64,000 nt of DNA, taken from the NCBI GenBank assembly GCA_005784505.1, contig VCAZ01000135.1, forward strand, positions 16,001 to 80,000, written 5' to 3'. Source of the DNA: Bagarius yarrelli. Taxonomy: Eukaryota > Chordata > Actinopteri > Siluriformes > Sisoridae. Positions within the stretch are counted from its first letter, which is position 1. Each line of letters starts with the position of its first letter. This document shows, one piece after another, positions 1-10,284 of this stretch. The position numbers and the translations under genes were made by a program. The notes beneath the pieces are model-generated. The model made no database searches. It was not told the DNA's origin and saw only the letters and a list, made by a program, of their open reading frames with translations.

Positions 1-129
1 GTAAATAGTATTATATTATTCTGATTGTCTACTGTATGTTTATATTATGTGTTTTAAATGTATTTTGTAAGGTGACCTTGAGAGTTTGTAAGGCGCCCAT
101 AAATAAAATGTATTATTATTATTATTTTG

Positions 130-548
130 GATAATGTATTGAACATTGCTCCCTAAAAGCTTGGGATATTGTTGAAAACCCAACCCTGCTTTAAACTTCT
201 CCAAAACTTTATCCCTGAACTGTCTGGTGAGTTCCTTGGTCTTTATAATGCTATTTGTTTATTTGTGTTCTCCAACAAACCACCTTAGACAACTAATTAG
301 GTGACTTTTGGAGGCAACTGATTGACCTGAATTTTATTTAGGGTTATAAGAGAACTGGGGGCTCAATAAGCATGCCACAATTTTCAGATTTTTGTTTGAT
401 AAAATTTTGTAAAACTGTATATCATTTTCATTTCACTTCACATGTGCTATCACATAAAATCTTAATATAATACATTTACCTTTGTGTTTGTAAGGTGGCA
501 AAATGTGAAAATGTTCAAGGGGTATGAATCCTTTTTTAAGGCACTGTA
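130..548 (-). mobile_element. Tc1/mariner-type transposon, 5' half (terminal repeat and untranslated region)
   Basis: Read on the minus strand, this starts with the TIR end at 516-548 (AAGGCACTGTA on the plus strand, next to GGGGTATGAATCC). It continues through the untranslated leader of the same Tc1 family whose transposase start is seen at 39515-39790. The element is cut at about 130, just before the coding region. A short ATT microsatellite at 109-126 abuts it. Confidence 0.6.
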
Positions 549-859
549 AAACAGCCAGCCATTCCACCGTTAGCAAACTAATGGACAGGTAAGGGTCTAT
601 TCTCTAAAACTTTGTCAGAAAACTTTATTTCAGAATGTCAGTGGCTCAAATTGCTAGCAATGGTACATTAGATTTAAAAAGTAGACCACCACATTTTTGT
701 AAACCAACTGATCCTGAACAAAGAGACTGGCAGTGTGTCTATGGTATGGACCCATAATCCTTGAAAAGCATGATCAAACAGGTAAGCGTGGGCTTTGAAA
801 GCATCGTGCAATAGGCTACAGAAGTGGGTCTCCATTTGTTCGTATGGCTTTCTATTGTA

Positions 860-1150
860 CGGTGGCTTTAAATTGTCAAAACACCTCTCAAAAGAACTTT
901 AGCATCAAGTCTCACTAACACTATTTGGAGACTGTTCCATAACTGCGGGGCTTTGTAGAAGAAAGCTCTGCCTCCAGCTATGCTTCCCCTGCCCTTGCTG
1001 GGTACCAAAAATAGCCTGCATGTTTTGATCAAATTAAGCATGGCAAATCTTACCAAAAAAGTTAGCTTAAATACTGTGTTGTGCATTTTATAATCAATGC
1101 AAATTTAACTGAAAGCCAATGTAGTGTGAATAAAGTAGGATTAATGGGTT
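860..1150 (-). mobile_element. L2-like LINE fragment (end of reverse-transcriptase ORF)
   Basis: The minus-strand frame at 868-1086 contains GGRAFFYKAPQLWNSL, the conserved tail of L2-clade proteins (usually SRAFSFRAPxLWNSLP). It is a short truncated copy with no LINE 3' tail. Confidence 0.5.
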
Positions 1151-1204
1151 TAATCCATCCGCTGGGAAGAGGGCATGACAGCAGCCTATAAAACATTGGT
1201 TCTC

Positions 1205-3755
1205 TGTCCGACTCAACAGAACTTCAGCAGGCGACTGAATACATAGATGCCGCATTCCGCTATACGTTAGATAATGTAGCTCCAGTTAAAAGAAAAATAA
1301 TTAAAAGATAAGAAACTCGCTTCTTGGTATAATGAACACACACGCGCTTTAAAACATAGCGCCCGTAAACTAGAATGTAAATGGCGCCAAACTAGATTGT
1401 TGGTTTTCCAGGCAGCATAGAAAGAGAGAATTCTAGCTCATAAAAAAGCACTTCGTGTAACTAGATCAACGTATCTCTTCAACCTTATTGAAAATAATAA
1501 AAATAATCCTAGATTTCTATTTGAAACCTGCACCATAACTGCGTGCAGCAGTGAGGATTTTTTAATAATAAAATTGCAAACATTAGGTAGAAAATTCACA
1601 CTTTAAAACCAGACCTTTCGAATGATTCTGATGATAAACTAACTGCAACAGATCAGAAATTTTATTTAGAATTAGCAGTTTAATTAGCAGTTATTAAACC
1701 TTTAATTAAGAAACTTGACCTTAACCCTAATGAGCTGTCAAACTACAGGCCAATATCTAACCTTCCGTTTATCTCCAAAATCCTAGAGAAGGTAGAAGCG
1801 CAGCAGTTATGTTCATATTTACACAGAAATAACATACACAAACTTTATCAATCAGGATTCAGGCCTAATCACAGCAAAGAGACAGCACTTGTCAAAGTAA
1901 CAAATGACCTTTTACTGTCATCCGATCAAGGCTGTGTCTCGTTCTTCACAGATTAGAAAAATTAGTAGGAATTAAAGGAACGGCTCTTGTGTGGCTCAGG
2001 TCCTATTTAACCGATCGTTATCAGTTTGTAGATTTGCTGATTATTGATTATTCTGCGTGCTCCCTTTGTAAAGTATAGCGTTCCACAGGGCTCGGTTTTA
2101 GGCCCACTTCTTTTGTCTCTTTATGTGCTTTCTCTGGGAAACATAATTTGTAGACATGGTATCAGTTTTCACTGTTACGCTGATGACACACAGCTATACG
2201 TCTCATCAAGGCCTGATGCGAAAGGCAAGTTTAATAAAGTTGAGCAATGTGTGAAGCAAATAAGGGATTGGATGTTAAGCAATTTTCCCTTGCTTAACCC
2301 TGACAAGAATGGGGTTCTGGTTCTAGGGCCGCAGATAGCTAAAAGTAAACTTCCTGATCACACCCTAGACAGTCTTTCTGTTTCACCAAGTGCAACAGTA
2401 AAAGATCTGGGTGTGATTATATACTGCAATCTCTCATTTGAAGCCCATGTCAATAATATTAGCAGGATAGCATTCTATCATCTCAGAAATATCGCCAAGA
2501 TAAGAAATATCTTGTTACTGAATGATGCAGAAAAATTAGTTCATGTGTTTATTACATCCAGGCTGGATTATTGTAATGTCTTACGGTCTGGATGTTCAAC
2601 TAGGTGCATTAATTAACTTCAGTTAGTCCAGAACGCAGCAGCAAGAGTCCTTACTAAAACTAAAATATATGAGCACATCACGCCGGTCTTATCCACAATG
2701 CATTGGTTCCCAGTGAGATACTGCATTGATTTTAAAATACCACTTCAAACCTATAAAAGCTCTAAATGGTCTCGCGCCGCAGTACCTAAGTGAACGTCTT
2801 ACGTTCCACCACGTCTACTTCGATCAAAGAAAGCAGGCTACCTGTCAGAACCGCGCATTATAAAAACTACAGTAGGGGGCAGAGCCTTTTCTTACAGAGC
2901 CCCAAAGCTATGGAAAAGCCTCCCTATGAATGTTCGAGAGTCAGACACAGTCTCAGTGTTTAAGTCTAGGTTAAAAACTTATTTACTTAATCAAGCATTT
3001 TGTATTGATCCACCTTAGCTAAAGGAGCAAATCTGGGGGACTCATGGGTGTTGAGTATTATGGTGATCTGGTATGTTTAAATGCTGTCTTCCCCTCTCTT
3101 ATTGATCATGGTGTTGATGATGAGAGCGGCTGGTTGCTTAACATATCAGGGAGCCCTCATGTCTGTGTTTCCCTCTGGCTCTCCTTTTAGTTATGCAGTC
3201 CTAGTTAGTCTTGCTGGAGTCCATCCTTGCACTCTACATTATTTACTTAATCACTCCGAACCATGTGATTACAATGTCACTTTGTTTTTGTCTTCCTTCC
3301 CCTTTCTCTCTCACTATTAAGCTACATATGCCACAACGGAGCTGCCAGTGATCCAGACCCCATCTCCACCCCGGACCTGTCGGACCCTTCCCTGTGACCT
3401 GCTCCACGTCCCACTCCGCCATAAAAGACGTTCCAGCTGTTCTTTAAGGACTAATGATTTAAGTTGCTCACACACACAATCTAAGCACATAATTCCTGCT
3501 ACCTGTTTTTCACCCAAATGAGGATGGGTTCTCTGTAAAGTAGGTTAGGTTCCTCTCAAGGTTTCTTCCTATTTCCATCTCAGGGAGTTTTTCCTTGCCA
3601 CTGTCGCCCCTGGCTTGCTCATCAGGGACAAACTGATTTCTGTTTCATCTTTCATCTTATAATTTCTTCAATTGTGTAAAGCTTCTTTGTGACAATCACC
3701 ATGGTAAAAAGAGCTATACAAATAAAACTGAATTGAATTGAATTGAATTGAAAAC
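1205..3755 (+). mobile_element. L2-clade LINE, 5'-truncated and decayed
   Basis: This starts in the linker between endonuclease and RT, with the same sequence as the better copy at 34424-37600 in opposite orientation. The frame at 2044-2616 includes VPQGSVLGPLL and CYADDTQLYV, the RT motif B and the YADD active site, then the thumb and C-terminal domain (ITSRLDYCN). Stops and frameshifts occur at several points, and the segment around 1530-1700 is shortened. The 3' end at 3690-3752 is the characteristic L2 end, with a GAATT pentamer array at 3731-3751. It is non-functional. Confidence 0.88.
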
Positions 3756-4064
3756 AAAGCATCTTAATTATTCTGAGCTGGCAGGGGAATGCCGAGAAGC
3801 AGGCTGGAGAGCCAGGGTCTACCCATTGGAGGTAGGGTGCCTGGGTTTTGTGGGTAGATCAACAGTACAACTGCTTCATTATGCAGGAGTGGCAGGGTCA
3901 AACCTGCGAAAAGCCTGGAAGAACAAGGCGAGTACGCGAGCTTCTGGCTATGGCTACAGAGAAAGCATAATGGGTGGATGCCAACACCCTTGTAAAGGGA
4001 AGCTGCAGGGGGTGGCGAGAAGATGTCCCCTATCTGCCTACCCTGTACCAGACCTAATGCCAAC

Positions 4065-5260
4065 AAAACCATTTAGGGCTTTATAAGTAATTAAACATTT
4101 TTTAAATCTATTCGATATTTAATAGGGAGCCAGTGCAGTACTGACAGAACCTGGATAATATGATCATACTTTACTGGTTCTAGAAAGAACTTTAGCTGCT
4201 GCGTTTGAACCAGCTGAAGATGTTTATTAGGAATGCAGAACAACCACCCAGTATAGCAGTATAGTCTAATCTTGAGGTCATGAATGCACTGAACTTAAAT
4301 TTCTGCATTTTACCTCAAGGTTGTAGTTTAGATATATTTTTAAGATGAAAAATTTTTTACAAATTCTAGAAATGTGCCTATCAAAGGAAAGATTGCTGTC
4401 AAAAAGCACAAGTTCCTAACTAACGATAAAGGGTTGACTGAGCAAGTGTTAGACAATGATCTAGATTATTACAGGCAGCAGCTTGATTGCCGATTACTAA
4501 CACCTCTGTTTTTTTAGGGTTCAGCAACAAGTAATTATTTGTTATCCAGTTTTTTATATCAACTATGCATTAAGTTTTTCAATTTGGTAAGTTTCGCCAG
4601 GTTGCAAAGAAATATATAGCTGAGTGTCATCAGCATAGCAGTGAAAGCTAACACCATGTTTTGTAATGGTGGCTCAAATGGTTAAGGTGCTGAGTTGTTA
4701 ATCTGAAGACCAGAAACACCCGGGTTCAAGCCCCACCTCCGGCAAGTCAACCACTGTTGGGTCCTTGAGCAAGACCCTTAACCCCCCCTGGGGCACTGTA
4801 TCATAGCTGATGGCTTACTAAGATGGGATATGTGAAAAATGCATTTCATTGGCTCTGTACATGTACCTTGCACAATGAATTGAATATACTTAGACTTAAT
4901 AATATCGCCCAGGGGTAATATGTAAAGTGTAAAAAGTAACGGTCATAGAACTGAGCCTTGGGGTACTCTATACAGGAGCAATATGATACCTCTTCCATTC
5001 ACTGCTACAAATTGTTGGTGGTCAGATAAGTAAGATTTAAACCCTGCTACTGCACTTCTACTTATGCCAACAAAAAATTTCTAATCTATTTTGAAAAATG
5101 TTGTGGTTGACAGTGTCAAACGTAGCACTGAGGTCTAATAGCACTAACAGGGAGAGTCAACCATTATCAGCTAATAGCAGCAGCTCATTTGTAACTCTAA
5201 TTAGAGTAGTCTCAGTACTATGATAGGATCTGAATCCTGACTAGAAATCCTCAGAAATAT
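4065..5260 (-). mobile_element. L2-clade LINE fragment of a second subfamily, interrupted by a SINE
   Basis: The minus strand matches the RT C-terminus (KALNGF-like region near 4070) through the YADD region (4620-4660 and 4905-4990) to the AFDT motif near 5110. Nucleotide similarity is to the L2 copies at 10285-12780 and 47180-48010. A SINE on the opposite strand splits it at about 4662-4905. Many stops are present. Confidence 0.75.
4666..4892 (+). repeat. tRNA-derived SINE, family B, inserted in the L2 at 4065-5260
   Basis: The tRNA-like head has an A-box-like GGTGGCTCAAATGG segment and a B-box GGGTTCAAGCCCC at 4721-4733. The tail reads TTTCATTGGCTCTGTACATG, shared with copies at 18568-18660, 18880-19120 and 39175-39300. 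The surrounding L2 resumes at about 4905. Confidence 0.75.
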
Positions 5261-5277
5261 AATTTTTTAATTTTAAT

Positions 5278-5660
5278 TTTTTTGGTTTGAAAAAGTGTTT
5301 GCCCCCTTACTGAGTTCTTATTTTTTTGCATGTTTGTCACACTTTAATGTTTCAGATCATCAAACAAATTTAAATATTAGTCAAAGATAACACAAGTAAA
5401 CACATCATGTAGTTTTTAAAGAAATGGCTTTATAACCTTTTCCAGACTGACAGATCTCAATTATTTTCTTTCTCATTTGAGGATCTTTTGGTCTACTTCA
5501 CTTTGTCAGGCAGGTCCTATTTAAGTGATTTCTTGATTGCGAACAGGTGTGGCAGTAATCAGGCCTGAGTGTGGCTAGAGAAATTGAACTCAGGTGTGAT
5601 ACACCTTTAAACCGTTAAGCTATGTTAAAGTGTGAAAAACATGCAAAAAAATAAAAAATA
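5278..5660. mobile_element. Miniature DNA transposon with inverted terminal repeats, superfamily unassigned
   Basis: Inverted repeats at 5322-5346 and 5628-5656 (ATTTTTTTGCATGTTTGTCA-like against its complement) flank about 280 bp of non-coding DNA. The outer part reads GAAAAAGTGTTTGCCCCCTTACTG, seen in many fish DNA transposons. It lacks any transposase frame. Confidence 0.55.
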
Positions 5661-5859
5661 TTATTATCTGTATATTCAGAAGCGGACCTATGACGTTAGG
5701 ACTTACCTCTTTTAGAAGCTTAGATGAGCTTAGCTTAGAGCAACCAGATCTAGCAGTTTTTAATGCATTTTTGTAGGATATGCTACTTTCCTGCCATGCA
5801 ATACGAAAAACAATGGTTCTTACATACTTACTTGGTTCTTACAAGTTTTAGAATTTACA

Positions 5860-6260
5860 GTTCTAGCTATGAGCCAAAACTCACACCAAGGTCTTTTACT
5901 AAAGTACATGATAAAACAGAAAGGTCAATCAGAGTTATTCGATAATCAAAAATCTTGCTTTTGGCTGTGGGTTATACAGAAAAAAATTAGCAAGCAACTA
6001 CTGTGTAATATCATTTACATTCTTCAATCTTAGAAAAATGTTGACTCTTTTTTGGCTTTGTTTGTCTCTAGCGTAACAGCAAAATCTAAATTCTTTATGA
6101 ACAGTTGTAGCAAGTGGTACTATAGCATAAGGAAAAAGGCAGTGAGTCCTAAACAAAACCTTGCAGAACACCAAAGTTTACTTTAATATAAGGAAGTCAC
6201 CAATCAAATCTAGAAATAAATAATGAGCATCCAGGTAACAGTAATGAGCATACTATTGTA
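5860..6260 (-). mobile_element. L2-like LINE fragment
   Basis: The minus strand resembles other L2 copies: the segment containing CCAAGGTCTTTTAC at 5888-5901 (before the thumb) and the AACCTTGCAGAACACC segment near 6160 (RT motif B area). Heavily decayed; there is no open frame. Confidence 0.4.
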
Positions 6261-6307
6261 ACAGTATTTAGCTGTTCAATGATGTAACTCAAAGGATTTT
6301 TGTACAT

Positions 6308-6360
6308 TGCTCTGGACAAGAGCGTCTGCTAAATTCTGTAAATTTAAGTGTAAATTTGCA
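6308..6360 (+). repeat. 3' tail of a family A tRNA-derived SINE
   Basis: CTCTGGACAAGAGCGTCTGCTAAAT followed by TGTAAAT matches the shared tail of the family A SINEs at 12908, 21874, 38612 and 42510. The tRNA-like head is missing. Confidence 0.5.
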
Positions 6361-6364
6361 TTTT

Positions 6365-6890
6365 AATGAATAAAATAAGTATTTGATCAGCAAGATTTCC
6401 GGCTCCTGTCTTTTATACAGCTAACGGGATAGGATTAGGAGAACTCTCCTAAAGGGACTCTCAAAGGGAATGCTCCTACTCCCAGATCGTTACCTGTATA
6501 AAAGACACCCGTTCACAAAAGCAACCAATCAGTTAGATTCCAAACTCTCTGGCTGGCATGGGCTACAAGACCATTGGCAAGCAGCTTAAACAGTAGAAGA
6601 AACACAAATTGACCGTCAATCTCTCTTGGTCTGGGGCTCCAAGATCTCACCTCGTGAAGTTTCAGTGATCATGAGAATAGTGAGGACTCAGCCTAGAACT
6701 ACACAGGAGGATTTTGTAAAATCTCCAAGCAGCTGTGCCCATAGTCACCAAGAAAAACACACTGCACATTAAAGGACTGAAATCCTGCAGTGTCTGTAAG
6801 GTCCCCTTGCTCAAGAAAGCACATGTACATGTCTGTCTGAAGTTTGCAAACAAACATCTGAATAATCCTCTTCTGCATTAACTCAAATCT
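6365..6890 (+). mobile_element. Tc1-type transposon, 5' part with transposase N-terminus
   Basis: The leader (6365-6560) matches the internally deleted Tc1 copy at 41228-41860 in inverted orientation. The transposase start follows: frames near 6650-6720 give SPREVSVIMRIVRTQ and PRTTQEDFVKS, the paired-like DNA-binding domain. Near 6800 the frame gives PLLKKAHVH-like residues in broken form. It is truncated before the catalytic DDE residues and is non-functional. Confidence 0.7.
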
Positions 6891-7828
6891 TGGGTGAGAA
6901 CCTCTGGGTTGTGAATAGCTATTCCAGCATGATGTGTAGATGGAGCTAAAGGTTGGAGTTGTCAAATATCAGACTTGAAACCTTAAAGACTAGTAGAGGA
7001 TCTGCAAAGAGGATTGGAACAGTTAGAACTTTTCTGGATGTTATTCCATCTCTCACTGTTGGAAAAACTGCTACAACATTTCCTAGAGAACCTAGGGATG
7101 TTAAGAAAATTCTTGGCCTATATTTTGACAGCTAATCTAAGATTGTCCTACCAGTATAATATTAACAGGCAGAATAATTTTACAATGTCAAATAGCTCAT
7201 CAGATAGTTCTAAAGGCGTTGGATGATTTTATGGTTTTAAATCTCTACGTTCGGACAGATGTTAAAAATTTCCTCTTAAAACAGATGATAATTCAAATTA
7301 GAAATAAAATAATTTATTGAGATCATATATAATCATGCAGAGATTTATGTTAAATACTAAATTATACAACACAGAGGTAGTTGTATAAAGTAATGCACTG
7401 TATCTAGTATTATGTATGATTTTGTATGTGACATAAACTTGGCAAGAACAAACTATAGATATTAATAGAAATATGTACTAACAACCACCAATGAGAATGT
7501 AATTAATTTAATTCATACATAAAAACCAGCTCATAAACTATTTACAGGAATAATTTTATTCCCCACATATTTTTTTGCACATCATTTTGAAGTTTAAACA
7601 TTTAATATGTACCCATCTATTGCAGCTCTCACACTGTGCCTAAACATAAGAGATAAATGAACTAGTAAATCAGTATTTTTAATCCAATGTAGAATGTAAA
7701 AAATATCAAACTTTTTCTAAACCTTAAAATAATATACTGTATTATATTAAATATTTTATAAACTATAGTTTTGTTGTACTCCCTTGTGCAATGACAAAAA
7801 AAACATTTTTATTATATCAAAATATATT
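6891..7828. other. Unassigned AT-rich sequence
   Basis: Short frames at 6953-7135 and 7014-7226 show no recognisable family. The remainder to 7828 is AT-rich, without a motif, terminal repeat or open frame that I could identify. Confidence 0.5.
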
Positions 7829-8128
7829 TAACATTTAGCAAGGAGGCCCGGGTTTGATTCCCGGCCACAGGTCTTTCTGTGTGGAGTTTGCATGTTCTCC
7901 CTGTGCTTGCGTGGGTTTACTCCGGGTACTCTGGTTTCCTCCCACAGTCTAAAAACATGTATGTTAGGTTGATTGGTGATTCTAAATTGTCCATAGGAGT
8001 GAGTGAGTGTGTGTACGTGTGGCCCTGTGATGGACTTCGCCCTTGCAGAGGCAGCTGGGATGGGCTCCAGCAGATCCCTGTGACCCCGAATTAGGGAATA
8101 AGCTGGTATAGAAAATGAATGAATAAAT
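7829..8128 (+). repeat. 3' end of a common fish non-LTR repeat (RTE/Expander-like tail)
   Basis: This contains the widespread block GTTTGCATGTTCTCCCTGTG, then TTTCCTCCCACAGTC, CTAAATTGTCC and GCTGGGATGGGCTCCAGCA, ending in an AATGAATGAATAAATG simple tail. That tail arrangement is typical of 3' untranslated regions of non-LTR elements. The clade is from memory of the motif and is uncertain. Confidence 0.55.
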
Positions 8129-8199
8129 GTCACCAAGAACAATACCATCTCATCTGTGTTAAAAAAGTATTGCATTACTGTCTGCAGTTTTTAAGTTAT

Positions 8200-8445
8200 T
8201 TTTTACTTTATGATGTTTTCTGCTATATCTCTCTGTCAGCGTTCTCCTGGTAATCTCCTTCCTCATTACTCTCCACCCATTGTCAGTACCTATAAATAAA
8301 CGTACCTGTGTCTGGTTGTGATTTTAGTCTGTCTCCAGTCTGGTTGTGTAACAAAATACCAGACCATAACAGCATGGAGCCAGCAAGCACCACAGCCAAC
8401 CCTGAACCAATGTTCGAACCTGAATTAATGCTGGTGAACGCATAG
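8200..8445 (+). mobile_element. Ty3/gypsy-type LTR end, leader and first gag codons
   Basis: A candidate LTR with an AATAAA-like signal near 8293 ends at about 8347. A leader and a short open frame beginning MEPASTTANPEP at 8375 and stopping at 8444 follow. The arrangement of LTR end, tRNA-type leader and ATGGAxCCAGCA start is what fish gypsy elements show. The element is then cut off by an L2-type fragment. Confidence 0.45.
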
Positions 8446-9243
8446 GGGAGAGTGCTTCAAACTCTTCCAGATTCCACCACTTCTCAGCCCAGACTGGCAA
8501 GAGGGTGGTCTCTGTAGAGCTGTTAGCAGCTTTGAAGATTGGGGTCTTGAAGGTTGTTCGGTGTGGGAAAGAGAGACAGTTGCTTATAGACAGTGCATTT
8601 CGGTCTGTAGTGATGTCTGAGGGGTCCATCGCAGGCTTCTTCAGGATAGGAGTAACGTGTTCTCTTAAAAGATGTTGGTACCTTACCAGAAGATAAAAAG
8701 CCATAGATGATTGACGGATAAAAGGCAAAAGATCAGGAGAGATAGTCTGGAGCATTGCCGAAGAGATTGGGTCCAGTGGACAGGTGGTAGGACTGCAGGA
8801 CAGGATAACTTGTTGAACCTCCTCTGATCCTTAGGTAGAAAAAAGTGACAGTAAAGGAGAAGACAGTCATGGGTGGAAATTGTAATGTTACCTGGAGAAG
8901 TGGTAAAGGTCTTGCAGATTTGCTTAGTCTTTTCATCATAGAAGGAAGCAAATTCTTCTGCAGACAGAAAGGGTGGAGTAGGGGAGCTAGAGGTATGAGT
9001 AGTGATGAGAAGATTTTATGAAGCTTGCAAGCGTCTTTCAAGTTTTTCCTTGTAGAGGGTAGTCCTGGCTGAAGTCACATCGAAAGAGAACTTTGACAAA
9101 AGATAGTGGTAGGTGACAAGATCAGTGATGAGATGTGTTTTCTTCCATCTTCTCCTTGCTGACCTCAGTTCTCGGCAGTTGTTGTACAACACATCCAACA
9201 GCCAAGGAGCAGGACGCAAAGTCTTCCTGGAGAAGAAAAACAA
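8446..9243 (-). mobile_element. CR1/L2-superclade LINE fragment (endonuclease-RT linker and RT fingers)
   Basis: The minus frame 9243-9016 reads RPAPWLLDVLYNNCRELRSA and then YHYLLSKFSF, the conserved linker of fish L2-type elements. The next frame has LSAEEFASFYDEK, and RT fingers follow in broken frames. Both ends are cut, and there are at least three frame changes. Confidence 0.65.
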
Positions 9244-10284
9244 ATGGTTAAAGATGACGTCAAAATTTTGAATCTGTATCTTTGTAGTATTTGCAGTATT
9301 ATATCAGTAAAAAGATATTTTTTTTAAAAGTATGAAACAGTGACATTGAATTTATTCTTCTTTTACTTCATTTTATTTTAGCATAACCATGTATGCAACT
9401 CAAGCAGAAGAACACTATTTTAAAAAAGGTAAATCTGGTCTTTTCTGTCACTACTTGCTGTCTACCTAAATCCAGTGCCTTCTGGGCTGACTGTATAGTA
9501 AAAAAAGAATGTAGAAAGAGACAGTTGGAAAGCGTTAAGTGTTTTCTTTTGGTAGACAGAGGTTTGGTAGACAGAGGACAAAGAAAGTCTATGGTTGTGA
9601 AAAGTGATGATAAAAAAATGTCGGTGGCTGAGTCTAAGCCAAAGAAGGAAAGATAAAGTGGAAATTTTGAGGGGGGACTGAAACGAGGCTGATTAACCAC
9701 CCAATGCACAATTTAGCAAAGTTGCATCCTATTTACCAGAAGAGAAGACAGACCACAATTCTAATTATGACGCAATACAACAAAGTTCCAACTAACAACA
9801 GATAAATTAAAAGCACCTACACCACTCAAGATGACGCAATACAAGTTAATCCCTTACAGAAGAGAAGAATTCAATAATGAAAACTAAAACCTAGACTACT
9901 AAGGCTTCCACAATTCACACATAGAGGGGGACTAAAACTAGGCTGGTTAACCAACCCATGCACTATCTCATGGCCCCCTCATGGTCCACGGGAGAGGAGC
10001 TAAAATGGGGTGAAGATTGTTTCCACCACTGCCCTCCTATAATCTCCCTATTAACGCTCCTCATCCTGCAGTCCTGTCGGTCCACTCCATGTCTATAGCC
10101 CACTCAAAATCAAGCCCACTCCAAAATCAATGTTCAAATATCCCAGGCTGTCAATTACTTCAGGATTCTTTTCTGCCCCCAACGGGCTTCTGATTACCAC
10201 CTCACAGACCATGGGACTGTGCCATACCAGATTTCTGTCAAATTAAAACTTTTCGACTGTTCGCTGTAATTTTAATTCGTATCG
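9244..10284. other. Unassigned repeat-containing segment with a duplicated G-rich block
   Basis: An open frame at 9393-9656 (plus) ends in lysine-rich residues but has no recognised domain. A G-rich block GGGGGGACTGAAAC at 9670 and GAGGGGGACTAAAAC at 9923 is repeated, with about 40 matching bases after each copy. GACGCAATACAA also occurs twice (9769 and 9833). It may be the polypurine-tract and LTR region of a dead LTR element; this is not shown. Confidence 0.35.

Noticed and set aside
3748..4086. Overlapping plus and minus open frames of over 100 codons at 3748-4086
   Set aside because: Neither matches a family; the segment sits between two L2 fragments and the overlap of open frames on both strands points to composition rather than coding.
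4666..4740. Possible tRNA gene
   Set aside because: A- and B-box-like segments belong to a SINE head; no cloverleaf can be completed and the tail is shared with other SINE copies.
8324..8755. 143-codon minus-strand open frame as a gene
   Set aside because: It runs from L2-type LINE sequence into an antisense gypsy LTR leader, so the frame spans two unrelated repeats.
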